In this document: positions 15,454-29,876 of the stretch, in pieces
Position numbering within the stretch: position 1 is the first letter of the stretch
Layout: every line of letters starts with the position of its first letter
Assembly (NCBI GenBank): GCA_001949185.1
Contig: BDGG01000006.1
Span: forward strand, 1,237,657 to 1,301,656
Direction of reading: 5' to 3'
Length of the DNA stretch: 64,000 nt
Source: Ramazzottius varieornatus
Lineage: Eukaryota; Tardigrada; Eutardigrada; Parachela; Ramazzottiidae
The notes under the pieces: generated by a model
What the model saw: the letters and a program-made list of their open reading frames with translations, nothing else
Databases searched by the model: none
Told to the model about the DNA's origin: nothing
Program-made: the position numbers and the translations under genes

Positions 15454-18400
15454 TTAGAACTTGCCAACACCATCGTCACATTTGCTGGTCTCCGTCGACT
15501 TTTTCAGCTGACGATCACAGGCATCCACCAGTCGAAATTGCTCTCGTTCCTGCCACACCACATCGTCCGCTGGTCCCCATTTGGCACCAGGTCCCATTAA
15601 ACCATCCACGATGGGCTGCCAGAGAAAAATAATAGCACCTGTTATCGTTTGTCTTTAACGACCATCTTATCGATCTGCAACACGTGCCTTGATAGGTTCC
15701 TTATGGTGGCGCAACAGCAAGCGATGGACGACCGTGCAGATGGCCCATGTCGGGATCGGCAGCACGATGGCAAAGACCAGAGTCCAGCCTAAACCATCAG
15801 CCCAAGCTGGATAAGGCTTCCCCGAGGCCGAGATGGGTTGATGAGTGAGGAGAGATGCCAGCAGAATGCACTGCAGAAAGGCTTGATCAGATTAACACCC
15901 TGAATACCAAGCTTTTTGTGTCGGCAGATTACCAGCGTACTCACAGTGAGCACAGAACTTTAGCTGGAGGATAAGGGAAGGCGTAACCCAAATTAACCAA
16001 TAGACAACTTGAGAATTTTGAAATTGTGGAGATTAGCAGGCCGTAAAGGCCAACTTGGGAAAAGTAGCCCTGGCCGTTTTGATTTTTTTCTGGACGCACC
16101 GATGACACTAAGTTTGTCCCAGGCCCAATATCGGCAGAGGAAACTCTCCTCAGTGTTTCATTTTTTCCTAAACAGATGGTAGCTATGTATCTCGAGCAAA
16201 GACATGGAACGTAAAATACCCCCGAAACTGCCCGAAATCGCAAGGATTTTTCCAGTCTGCAGAAGTTGTACTGATCAGTGGTCATCGGCTGCGTTTCGGT
16301 GATAAGACCGCAGACCAGGCAAAGAGAAAAAGTTTGATTCGAACCGGGGAAAATGGAAATTATGGGGAGCGAAAAAGTGCCGTATTGTACTCACAATGAG
16401 TACGGTGGTAATCAGGGTGTTAGAAATTATTGGTCGGGTTGTCCATAAACCAGAGACCGTATGTATATACTGTGGGTCTTTGGTGAAGAAGAAGCGTTTA
16501 CCGCGATGAGGATGGGTGTGATATATTTCCAGCAGATTTTGAGAATGACCGACGACTTGTAAGCCATCATGAAAAGAAAGTCCTGCGCCAGGCGATCGAC
16601 GCCATACATCCAGAATACTGCCAGACTCTCCGAGGTGGCAATGATTAGCAGCGAAATTCCGCCACCTGGGCAGGAAGAAACCTTGTCAGAACATGGACAT
16701 TAACTGCGCCAGTTCCGGCCGATCTCACCGTATGTGTCCAGAAGATCGATGACGTACAGACCACCCTGGAAGAGCGTCGAAAATAACACTGGGGATAATG
16801 GTGGACACTGCGCTAGTTTGGAGGACAGTCTCTCACGTGTGTGACACAGGGCAAGGTGAGCAGAAAGAAGGCCGCGCAGAAGCCGATGGTCCACTTGGCC
16901 TTATGCTGCCGTTGACGCGGGAACTGGTCGAAGAGGGAAGTCAAAATGGGTTCCACACTGCCGAACTGAAACAATCAAAGACAAACCTTATACTCATCCC
17001 CAGAATTGGAAAGATTTGTTGGAGCCAGACACCCTATACGAACCAATGAGTCGATGCCCAGCGAAAATAGCCTGAAACAAGAACAGGTATGGCCATCGTT
17101 GCACGACGACTAGTGAGCGGAAGTGGCCACTTACATCAGGAAGAACAAGACAGCCCACAGGTGTGGAGCCGGTAAGAGTTGGAGAGCTTCGGGGTAGACA
17201 GCAAAGGCCAGTCCTTGGCCACCTTTGCTGACGGACTCGATGGGCACACCCAGTTGTAGCGACAAGTGGCCCAGAACGGCAAAGATGCCCACACAAGCCA
17301 TCAAGCTGGCCACTGTGTCCAGAATGCATACCGCCAAGGCGTCTCTGAAAGAAAAGCACTGCCTCAGAGCAGGGAAGAAGATCGTGCACCAATCGAAAAA
17401 AACAAACAAAGGGGGACCGTCTTCGCGATGTCGTGTTGCGCGAGACGTTTACTAGGTACGAACTTGGCGACCTTGTGTCGAAATGGGTTGTAGGAGCCGA
17501 AGGTTATCAAGCTTCCATTGGTCACGCTAATGCCATAAAAGCACTGGGAAGCTGCATTGCGCCATGTCTACAATAAAAAAGGTCCTTAATCTAGTTAGAC
17601 GCCACCATTGGAGCACTGTCTAGTGGAGACGGCAGAACGAACCGTAGGAAATGGGTTGGATAGTTTCAACTGTACCGGTAGACGTTCTCATCAGACTTAC
17701 CGTGATGTCAATCAGCTTAGACCATTGCGGGGTAAACTAAAAGGGACGAAAGGACGGTAACATCAATTAGTTCGCACCATCAGCGGCTGGGACTTACGAG
17801 AAAGATCATCCCTCCCTTGGCTCCATCCAATGTCGCTCCGCGTATCATCAGCGCGAACAAGATGACATAGGGAAGGGTGGCTGTAAAGCGGACAGGCAAG
17901 TGAACCGATACATACTACGGAATGTCGGAAATACTCTCATCGTAAACTTGACGATTGGCGCGTGAAAGTATGAGTATCGTACTATCAATACTTTCAGGCG
18001 CTGGTTATTTACCTGTGACATAGACGACCTTGCCGGCCGATTCTACACCTTTGATCAAGCCCAAACAGACCATCGTCCAACAGGCAAGCACGCACCTGCA
18101 AACAGAGTTACTCGCAGTTACGACCATCAATAAACTGCAAATGCGAAAATGGCGCATTTCAAGACTTACACCGCCAGCGGCCAGACAATACCACCGAGAT
18201 GATCGATGGTATACTCGGTGCCATTTAGCCGTATTTGCAGAACCTGATTCTCGAAATACTGTTCCGGTGATGGCTGTTGACGGCTGGTGTTGACCCAGTG
18301 GACAGAGTCCGTGCTGATGGCCGACTCGTTCACGAACAACCAGGAAACGTTGCTGGCCATTGACGAAAGCATGATCCAGCTCTTCTCCCCCGTACTGTTG

Positions 18401-20106
18401 ACCATCGCGCTACTCTCGTTTGAGCTCGAGCGATCGAAGCAGTCATTGTTGGCCCATTGGGGATCACACCAGCTCCACGGCAAGGGCTCGTGCAGCACTA
18501 CAGCGCGCAGTGTCACCATCATGTAGTAGATGGAGTAACTGACCAACACATCTACAATCAACAAATTACGTTGTACTTCAAATCAACCCCACTGGAAGCT
18601 CGGCAAGCAGACTCAGAGTTTTTCCTGTCCCATACACCATGGCACACGAGCTACAATGTACCAAAAAATTAACCGTCGAAAATGGGTGCTGCATGGAGCC
18701 AGGTGGAAGTGACGAATGAAATTTGCCCATGGAACGAGCCACAGTTCTTAGTGGTCACATGTTATTAAGGTCCAGTTCGGTTGTCACGCCCATCAGTGAC
18801 GATTAATCTTTTGGTACACTGTACAATGGACAGGTTACGGTCCCACGCGCTCAGTTTGTTAGGTCCCGATCAGCTGATCGGTGAACCAAGGTGGTAGTGT
18901 GGCAGTGCCACTAATCAACCGTACACCGTACAGTCGGCTGGGATGACGTATCGATCGGTCAGAAGTCAGAAGCGAGGAAACACAACCTGCTCACTGTAGC
19001 TCATGTTAGAGCACGGAATCTGGCCGCATGCGCTGCACTGTACTGTAAGTTAGCTGTGCTGTGCTGCAGCACAGCTGCAGCGCGTGAACTGACGAAATTT
19101 GTGCGGCACAGCACAGCATACAGCAGAAAGCCATAGACTACCGCGCAAATGCACCTACCGAAACCTAACAAGAATTACAGTTTTTAGGCATTCGAATGTC
19201 AGCCGTCTCAGCTTTGCCGTACTTTGGGGCAACGTTCTCCTGGTTGACTACCGATTTCGCTGACTGAATTACGAACCACGTCAATACATCGGCGTTCTTC
19301 GCAGTTGCACCAGGTCAACGTGCGTCTGCGGCACAGCTGCTTAGCCACTGGGCATGAAAGTTGTGCAGCACAGCGCAGCGTACAGTGTCCTGGTAATAAG
19401 CGCAGCACAGTTACAGCGTACTTTTGGACCTGCGGCCCAGTGCTCTAGCTCGGGTGCCATTGCCAATGGGACAGGAGTCACAGGAAAACCTCTGAGCAGA
19501 CTAGACAAGACTATTGTCTCAAGTGACTCACAGTCCCAGCCAAAAATAGGTTAAACATGCGCCACTTCGGAATAGAAATCTTGTCGAGTTGCCAAGTGGC
19601 GCACTTGTCCGAAGTTATTGGCTCAGAGCGTGCGCCACCGGGCCAAACGCTTCCATCAAGTCTGTTTGCCCAGCTCCCAACTATGGTCGTCTTATTTGAA
19701 ATGGTTTTACTGTAATAGCAGAGAACAATGACGTTCATCAGGATCATGGCAATGCCGATTCCTCCGGACAATGGCGTCAGTCGTCTAAAGAGGGTCCAGG
19801 GACCCAAACTGCAGTATTGTCCGAGGGATAATTCCATGAAGAAGAGAGGCTTGCCGCACAGGAACAGTACTACAAATACAGTGTGGTGAGGAAAGACGAC
19901 GTCACAACATGGCCATGAATCTCGGGGGACCTTGGCTTACTGATGAAATAAGGAATGAGAAAGGCCCCTCCGCCATTGTTGTAGCAGACATAGGGGAACC
20001 TCCAGACGTTACCAATGCCCACGGCCAGGCCGACAAGCGACAGGAAGAACTCGCGGCCATTGGCCCAGTTGGCGCGAGCAGGAGTTGGTGGTGCAATGAT
20101 GGACAT
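15454..20106 (-). CDS. SLC6-family Na+/Cl- dependent neurotransmitter or amino-acid symporter
   Basis: Plasma-membrane symporter of the neurotransmitter:sodium symporter family with 12 membrane segments. Exons: 20106-19941, 19869-19711, 18551-18170, 18095-18013, 17880-17798, 17736-17701, 17567-17460, about 17344-17135, 17071-17044, 16965-16837, 16765-16729, 16665-16502, 15870-15682 and 15615-15454, about 645 residues. TM1 carries [19 protein letters not shown], the sodium and substrate site. A Gly rather than Asp sits in the substrate position, as in amino-acid, GABA and glycine carriers and unlike monoamine carriers. TM3 ([14 protein letters not shown]) is followed by a large extracellular loop with two cysteines and several N-glycosylation sites (NES, NVS, NTS, NGT). 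TM12 has [14 protein letters not shown]. The junction after VAKF near 17460 is not settled. Substrate cannot be told from sequence. Introns hold hairpin copies and a CTGTGCTG-rich palindrome. Confidence 0.92.
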
Positions 20107-20780
20107 GACGAGAATGGACTGCCTGACTGTTTTCGTATCATCAGCGTCATTTTACTTGCAATAATGTTGTGCGAGTTTCGAGTACTTGCGGGATATTCAT
20201 GAGCTCGACCGACATTGAACTATTAGATATCGCTATGCATTGGCACACATGTTCAAGTTATGAAATTACCTGTGATGGCCCTGTACTTTGGAAGCATGCG
20301 TCAGTAAACATACATGTCCAGTCTCAAGTACGTTACTTGATGTGAACCGCAATATGGACTACATTCTCATTCGGAGAAGGAGTGAGTCCGTGACGACGGC
20401 GGTTCTTGGGCTGTCCTCGTAACTCCCTGGCCGCATCACAGCTTCCTTCCCCATCGAGTGACCGCTCGAGCGAAGGCTCCATGGTCACTTCTCACCTAGG
20501 ATACTTCCAGCGCTGTTCCCATCTATGAATACGGTGGCGCTGAGCTGGCCAAAGGACCAGCAATCATCACCTATTCCTTTCTACTAACTCAGCTATTCTC
20601 TCTTTCCAGCACTTTCTTTTTCTTCTTCTTCTGGTACTTCTTTTTTACTGTCCTTCCACTTTAGATCTCATTCTATATTTCCAACTTCTATTTCATCCTT
20701 CTACTCTATTTTTACCCTCCGTTTTATTCTCCTCAATTCTCCTTTTCATGGTTCTCTTCCTGCCGTTCCACCATACATCA
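20107..20780. other. SLC6 upstream region with polypyrimidine tract
   Basis: Upstream of the SLC6 start. From about 20570 to 20760 the plus strand is a long C/T-rich tract (repeated ttctttt and tccttct). No gene seen. Confidence 0.4.
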
Positions 20781-20782
20781 AA

Positions 20783-21082
20783 TTCACCATCAGAGACCTC
20801 GCGAAAGAAGCCTTCAACCGCCTTCGTGAATTTGGATCTGCTTCACTTCTAGAACTTGACCGAGAACTGCTATTGGCACGACGAGCACGTCGTGATGCGG
20901 ACCACAAATTTATTATGAAACCTGCACGGATTTTGTCATTTCAAAAGATTTTCATCGACGTGATGATCGACATTCACCCTCAGCAAAGAACAGATCGAGA
21001 ACAGCAGAAATTGGCAAAGATTAAAAATTCAAGCGTGCAAACAAGAACAAGTCGTCAGAAACCAGAAGAGTTTAAAAGATAA
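20783..21082 (+). other. Basic, helical open frame of unknown origin
   Basis: An open frame of about 98 codons ending at TAA 21080-21082. It is rich in Arg, Lys, Glu and Leu (FTIRDLAKEAFNRLREFG, then LLLARRARRDADHKF), and reads like a real helical protein segment. No start codon or acceptor is convincing at its 5' end, which runs into the polypyrimidine tract; that tract could itself be the 3' end of an intron. It may be an exon of a gene I cannot complete, or a transposon fragment. Confidence 0.25.
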
Positions 21083-21259
21083 AGCGTCAAGCGAAGAGCA
21101 ACAATCCTCGGTGGAATCTGTAAACTCGAAAAGAGAGAAAGCCGAAAGTGGACAAAGAGATTTCAAAAGGTAAAACGGCAAAGCAGAAGCTTCTGCCCAA
21201 CCATCTTGTCACGAACTGCGGAGGATCATGTATTATTGCTTCCGCATTCATGATTCTCT

Positions 21260-23429
<2,170 letters not shown>

Positions 23430-25204
23430 AATCGAACTGCAAGAACAAAGAACCTTTGTAAGAGGTACTGTACAGGCGAGAGATTAAAAGAAATGAAATC
23501 TCTGACGGGGTACAAAAAGTTCATAAAGTTACATAAGTTTACGTGGTGCACCCTCTCTACGGTAGCTTACCGTGGTCGGATGTGAGTAAACGAACAAAGC
23601 AAGATCAGGGGATTCCGGTCGGTTCTACAGTGCGGGATTTCTAAGGATGTAGAGCACAAAAGATCCCTGGCGTCTGAAGACTGAATGATAAGATGCTGGA
23701 GAAAGAAAATCTCTGAAGTCTGCGACGATTTCCCAAGCAGAGATCGCAAAGTGAGCGATGAGCTAGGTTAGAAGTGCGTCACCAACAAGAAACTGCGCGA
23801 CAGGGGTGTGCTCGGGAACAGAGGCGCTGTGCCCTTCATCACAAATGGCGTTCCAGCACGAACCTGCGTGGCAGAGACCGCCCTTGTGATGAGTAAATAG
23901 GCGTTTATTTGGGCCAATGCGATGAGTCATCTTGGCATACGAGATCAATGGGCTTGGTCCGGCACAAGTACAAACTGCAGGTGGCGCCAGCGGCTCAAAA
24001 TACAGACCGAGCTGACCGCTACTTTCTGATTCGACCAATTGTGCAAGTCCGCCTTTTCTGGCGTCTCGACCTGGACCTGGCACTGGCACGGTTGAAACTC
24101 AAAGGGATTCCACGCGTTGCACGCCAGCTGATTTTGCCTGTTCGCTTCCGTAACGGCTTCAAGATTGAAACTTTCGCAGTCGAAGTGTGTAGCGTTGCCG
24201 GATTCTGGAAGAACTTCTCGTTCTTGCTCATCCCTGGCACACTGACGGACTGGACTCATCTGAGTCATGTCCTTCCCGATCATCCTTCCACAAGTTTCTT
24301 ACTTGCATCCCGTTCTTCTTCGCTCAGTTCCCAGGTATGTTCTCTCTGAATTTAAGTTCGATGAGCAGGTCCAGCCAATCTAATAATCCATTTCGAATGA
24401 CTGAAAAAGAGCAGCCATCAGATTGAGGCTTATTTCCGGGCCGGCGAACGATGTCATGCGTCTGTACCTGGTCGGGGCTGCGCCCACTTGTCAGTAATGC
24501 AGTAGGCCCAATCGCGATGTATTGCAAGGGTACCGTGTCGCGGCAACCGCATGTACAGCGAATGCGTCAAAGACTCAAAGTACTTGTATCGCTTGATCAG
24601 CTATGGCTGATTGATCAAATCGGTTGATCAACTTGATCAAGTTGTGGAAAGAACCTTGCAATTGACCGTGTTTATCAGCTCTTCTTTGTGCATCTACCGC
24701 GTTTATCTCAGTTCGCCAAGCGCTCAGAACCTCACAGAGGGTTCTTGATAGCGATGTATGAAAGCGGAAATAGATGGGCTCGTTTGGGCAATATAAGTTA
24801 TCCGAGCGGTTCCTTCGCGCACACCGATGGATGACTCCATCGAGAAACCATGCAGGACGCTGCCATCGAGTTGACATTGTTCAAAATGCAAACAGGCCAT
24901 AAAGGAAACGCGCACGATAAAGTTATGATTGTACGTATTTGCGAAGCGAGACACGTACAAGGCAGCAACCGAACCTCGATCAGATAATCGGCGCAGCACA
25001 AACACATTCCAACTGTCCGTAACCGAGTTTCGGAAAATCAGATCATTCCACTTGTTGCATATGCAGCGTTGGCCTTCCTTCCTCCTATTTGACTGTACTT
25101 GGTTTGCATATCCGTGATCAAGTTTCCATCAGGAATCCGTGAGTTAGAGTGGAAACCGCTCTTTGTTTTCTTTGCAGGATTTCCTGGAAGGAACTTCGCC
25201 AAAG
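23430..25204. other. Intergenic with uncertain open frames
   Basis: Upstream of both drk and the Shisa-like gene. On the minus strand at 23945-24283 an open frame has regular cysteines (ACNAWNPFEFQPCQCQ) and could be an exon of a secreted protein, but I find no matching splice sites or signal peptide. Near 24593-24640 TGATCA-type short palindromes repeat. Nothing else supported. Confidence 0.3.
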
Positions 25205-26645
25205 ATGGGTTTGTCTGCCATCTTTCGTGGATTCCGAGGAGCTTCGCCGTTGCTGGTCTTCCTGGTGCTGATGTTCGGCGTCTCGGGTGAGAATATACTT
25301 CTCTGTCCCCTGTTTCTGTTGAGGAACCAGTATCGGAATGTGGGAGATCGGCAAACAAACTCAACCAGGTCGCTTTTCAAGTGGCGCGCGCTTCCAGTTG
25401 ATAACACTGTCAATGTGCGCCACTTGAAGACCAAACCCGTCAAGTTGCGCAGGCGTTCAGTGTCATAAGCTGAAAGGGCGCACCACTTGGGAAACGATCT
25501 GGCCGAGTTTGCCGGAAGTGGGTGGGTTTTGGCGTCTAATGTATTAATTCGTTCTTTGATTGTTGATTGCGTTTGTCCCTTTACAGTGGCCAAAGCTGGC
25601 ATGCAGTGTGGCGACAGTGGCTTGTCCTGTCCAAGCATTCTAGGAGGAATCACCAGTATTGGGGCTTCCGGCAGCTCGTCAGTTGGTGGAGACTACTGCT
25701 GCCGCCGTAGTGGTAACGTGCCTTTCTGCTGCGACTTTGACACCTTTGTCAGCAACTGGTAAGTGGAGTGGTCTCCCCCACGTTTTCCACTTCATGGTCC
25801 TTGACAAGGTGCTGACTTGTTGTCTTTGCTCTTTAGGACTGGACTGACCGTCGCAGCCATCGTCGGAATCGCCATCGGGTGCCTGGTAAGCTTTCGTTAA
25901 CTTCCGTCCGGTGACGTTCAAAGTAAACCAACCAACCGAATTTTCGAGATATCAAAACATGCCTATTGTTCAGAACGTCGGCATACGAATTACCCAGATC
26001 GTTATCCCAAGTGGCGCACGCTCTTAGCCGATGACACTGACAACATGCGCCGCGTGCGAACTCGGCAAGGTCGCTTTCTCAAGTGGCGCACGTGACCAGC
26101 GCTAAAGGCTGACAGGGTGCGCCACTTAGGAACCCAGCAAGATCGTTTTTACATGTGGCGTACGCTATCAGCCATCAACAGCGTAAGCGTGCGCCCCTTT
26201 GAACAGCAATCGTTTGCCAACGTTCCATTTACCGAAACGATTCCGAAAAATACTCCTAAAAATTCCCTGAAAAGTTCAGCGTGAAGTGAGAAGTTATTCT
26301 GTAGGTTGCTGTCATCCTCTTCTTCGTGCTGTGCTGCTGTTGTTGCGGCCTGTGCTGTTTTGGATAGACGAGGAAGAAGAGTCCATCCAGAAAGCGCAGC
26401 ACGCCACGTCTTTGCATGCCTTTAACCTCGCTTTTTATACTAAGACTAGAAAGCTGAGATTAATCGGTGAATTCGTCTAGTTATTGTACCTCGTTTTTCT
26501 TCTGTGCTTGTAGATGGGTCTTCTGCTCTTCTTTGTCTGTTGCTGCTGGATGTGTGCGTGCTGCTGCTTCCGCCGACGTCGCGTTCTCATTACCCAACAC
26601 ATCTCATCCGTTCCTTATCAACAGCACCAACAGCAACATAACTAG
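25205..26645 (+). CDS. Shisa-like single-pass membrane protein with alternative last exons
   Basis: Common exons are 25205-25286, 25587-25758 and 25837-25885. Two alternative 3' exons both start in phase 0: 26305-26367 (ends CCCCCGLCCFG, 121 residues in total) and 26514-26645 (MGLLLFFVCCCWMCACCCFRR onward, ends in a Gln/His-rich tail, 144 residues). The signal peptide (LLVFLVLMFGV) precedes a short extracellular domain with paired cysteines (MQCGDSGLSCPS, DYCCRRSGNVPFCCDF), then a membrane segment starting LTVAAIVGIAIGCL. The Cys pattern and size resemble Shisa-type proteins, which tune receptor trafficking, but the match is loose. Each alternative exon supplies the inner half of the membrane helix and a cluster of juxtamembrane cysteines, likely palmitoylated. 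Intron 3 holds three hairpins in a row. Confidence 0.75.
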
Positions 26646-27473
26646 AGATAGTTCTTCCTTATCGGTTAGACTTCCTTCAAGATAATTTATTGCTTTTGTT
26701 GCAAGACGTGCTTACAAGATGTTCTTCCTTTCACTTTTCGACATAATCCTTTGTTTCCTCGTGTGAATAGTCACTGATCGTTTCGGTGTTATCATTCCAT
26801 ACTGTTGACTGCGTCTGAACGCGAAACAATGTTATCGATGTAACCCATTTCTCTATGCGGAACAATAGCCACTTACAGTTAACACACGGCTGCTCTTGAA
26901 ATTCATCCATAAATATACAAACATCGTGTATCAGGTGTCACTTCAACCAACTCTACGTGATGGCATTCTACCAGTCTGCACCAGAAAGATGTGTTTTTGA
27001 GTCTTGTCAATAGCAGAAAGGAGTTTCGAACCAGGAAGCTGGGTTCGAATAAGAGGCGAGATTTTGCACACACTCGTTGAGTCTTCCACATTAATTTCCG
27101 CGATGACGTCATAGGCACGTGACTTCAGTAGCTTCGATAACGTATCACGTGGAACAGTAACAATGAAGCTTTTTATGGTACAGTAGCAGGTCTTCGGGCC
27201 TTCGTCTCCAGCACTTGAACGTTTTATGCTGGAAGTTGACTGTCAAGGCGTGTAATACGGGCACGAATGAGTTTTTCTAGAGCTTCGACGAGAAAATCAA
27301 TTTAAGCTCAAAATAAGGATGAGATGACAGCAATATAAAATGGAAAAAGCGGTGGAATGACTGCGGTACACTGCGGAACCATACACTTGGTCGGAAAAGT
27401 GGCATGAGAAAACAGAAGTAACAAGAAGCCGATGGATAAAGACTTATGGTACAAAGTCGGAAGGACCAATGAA
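26646..27473. other. Intergenic
   Basis: 3' region of the Shisa-like gene. From about 27340 onward the sequence resembles the 3' flank of RXR near 29765, so the duplicated block probably begins there. No gene seen. Confidence 0.4.
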
Positions 27474-27876
27474 CTAGTGACCAGGAACAGCGTCGAACCC
27501 GTCGTCCATGAAGTCCGCCACGACCATGTTGATGGGTTCCTCGACAGGACTGGTATTGCTTGGCGCCAACATCAGTCTATGCTGCAGTTCTTCTTTGTGA
27601 ACCTCGGTGGTGATGGAACGCAAGTTGTTAGTGGAGAACGAAAAACTGAGGACCTGAAACGCCATCAGTCTGCGGAGCCCCTCGAGTAAAATCAAAGATA
27701 GCCCAAAAACGTCGTCGATATCTGCGAAGGAGTTTCTTTGACACAACTGTGACATCCAGCAGGGACCGCCGCAGTTTACTTATGGTTTGCGCTGTCATGG
27801 TGGTCAACCACATGTACCGCGTAAGCGAGTTGGCACTCGCGTATTCACTATTCTCTTGTGGTTGAGGTCCGATCAT
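27474..27876 (-). pseudogene. Truncated copy of the RXR last exon
   Basis: On the minus strand this encodes NLRSITTEVHKEELQHRLML and then [19 protein letters not shown], clearly the same as the tail of RXR at 29877-30319 ([34 protein letters not shown]). It stops seventeen or so residues earlier. The upstream part matches only weakly and in shifting frames, and no other RXR exon is present. The 3' flanking DNA is also similar, so this is a piece of genomic duplication, not a retrocopy of the whole mRNA. Confidence 0.75.
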
Positions 27877-29876
27877 TGAGCACGGAGGACAAGGGCAATG
27901 GGGATGAACACTGAAAAAGGGTACGTGGCGGAACCGCCCACTTTACTCGTCAATCTTGAAGTAGTGACGACGGAACTGCCGCATTTTTGTCGTCAGAAAC
28001 CAATGGGCGAATATTTCACAGTCTAGAGTACCCATGAAGTTCCCTTCAAAAGTCACGCCGGTGTTCGGAAACGTCGTTTTCGTGACTTGGAAGTGTTCTC
28101 CCCTAGTAAAAACATGCAGGGTTAATATTCACCCGAACAGAACTCAGGTTAAATTATTGAACATTAATTTGGGTGTAAACTGGTCTTTTGGGGAAGATGT
28201 AACTGACCAGCAGGACCAGCACTATCATAGCAACCGAAACGGTTGCATTATGCCAGTTAGTGCTGGTAACGATACGGTATATCGATATCGGAAGGAAAAA
28301 TATCGAATCTTTGCGATAAAATACGCGGCAGATATCGTATCGCACCATATCGATATATTTTCGATGTATCGGCATTTTGCTAAATGGCAAACGTAGCAAT
28401 AATATGGGTAAGCGGCAGAGTAAGTTAGTAAGACGAAGTCTAATTCCGCAAGTATGGAACGCGAATCGAAACCGAACGAAACACTGACAGCCAATCAAAA
28501 GAGCAGGTTTGCTAAGGTAAGGTCAGCTGATTGGATGAGAATTGGTTGCAGTTTCTCCTCATTGCAAGTTCTCTATGATGCCGTTTGGTCACGGTTTACT
28601 CATTTCAAAACCTTGATTCTGGCCATCGTATGCCGACCAAGTAAGAACGCTCCGCCCATTCGATTTTGGTACTAACTTAATTCTATCCAGGTTTCCATGT
28701 GTTTGAAGTCTTGGTATAGTCACGAATTTTTGCCAGCACTAATGCCAGTGGTGCTCGTAAAGGTCACAGTTCGCTATAAAAATGGGGCAACGGCAACTTA
28801 ACCTCTTTGATTAAGGGTCCACTAACTAGGTCATAATACCGCATTAACTGCAAAAAATCAAAACTCTCGGTTTGCAGGCAGTGCGACAGAATTCGAATTC
28901 TACATGTACGCGGCGTATAAATGTGCCAGGAGAAACATGCTTATTTGCATAAGACGAATTAATCAGTCAACCGGTCAAATGTAAGCGTCATTGTTCTAAA
29001 TCAACAATCCCGCACTCGGAAATCATTCGAAGTTTCACAGAATATTGTTACATTCATGCAGGTATTTTTGGGCATTTTCTGGTGGTTAAATAACAGTTCA
29101 GAAAAGCAGCCAATCAGAACATACGGGGTGCGGTCTAAAGGTGACCACAGGTCTGACCGCAGGTCCAGCACTTGACCGTGACGGTGCCCCATTTCTATAG
29201 TGACCTGTGACCTCTCCCAGATCCACTGATCGCATTTAGGAATGTTTAAAAATTCAAGATTAATTATTCGCTTCGCGATTCATAAAACGAAGGGGAGTTT
29301 CGTTCGTGATTCACGAAGAAAACCCTCCGCTGATTTGAAACTTTCCCGAATTGCCTTGAGTGTTAGTCTGGCTGGCAAAACGCGCTGGGAAGCGTACTCT
29401 GTCCCCGGGCTGCGCAGAACGACCACTCCGCACAATCAGTCAATCAGATTTGCATTTGATCCGGCACTTCTTTTAGCTTGGTGGGCTAATTAGTGCCATG
29501 CAAACCAACACGGCCACCATCGGTTGCTTGTTCCAGCGTTATCTCAAACTGCCACGAGTTTCGCTATCTCTCGAAGGTTTCAGCAAATGCTCTTATAAAC
29601 TATGGTTTTCACGATCAATAAGTTTTCGTTTGTCTGATTCATCTGTGAGTTTTGCTAATGTGGAACTTCGACAATGAAGTAGAAAATCAACCGGAGCGCA
29701 TAAAACAGAAACGAGGGAACGGCCGAAAAATCACGAAACATTTTTACAAAGGATCGAGTGAAAACAACTGCGGCACACTGGGCAAGCAAACAGTTGGTTA
29801 AAACTCTAACAGAAAAAAACAGATGCTAAAAGATCGAGAAACAGAGAAAAAACTAAGTATGAGGCTTACAGTACGA
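27877..29876. other. Intergenic 2 kb
   Basis: No gene recognised. At 28260-28370 there is an AT-rich block with repeated ATCGATA/TATCG words on both strands. Near 28120-28160 the words TTAATATTCACCCGAACAG resemble the inside of the MITE at 31283-31476, suggesting a fragment of the same family. The 3' UTR of RXR should lie at the right end. Confidence 0.35.

Noticed and set aside
16390-16490. Possible SLC6 exon reading [13 protein letters not shown]
   Set aside because: Joining the exon ending at 16502 directly to 15870 gives the expected TM11-TM12 sequence ([15 protein letters not shown]); adding this piece breaks it.
20570-20760. Polypyrimidine tract considered as a microsatellite
   Set aside because: There is no regular repeat unit; it is only biased composition.
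23945-24283. Cys-containing minus-strand open frame
   Set aside because: No signal peptide, no splice partners, and overlapping frames are equally long, so I left it as an uncertain stretch.
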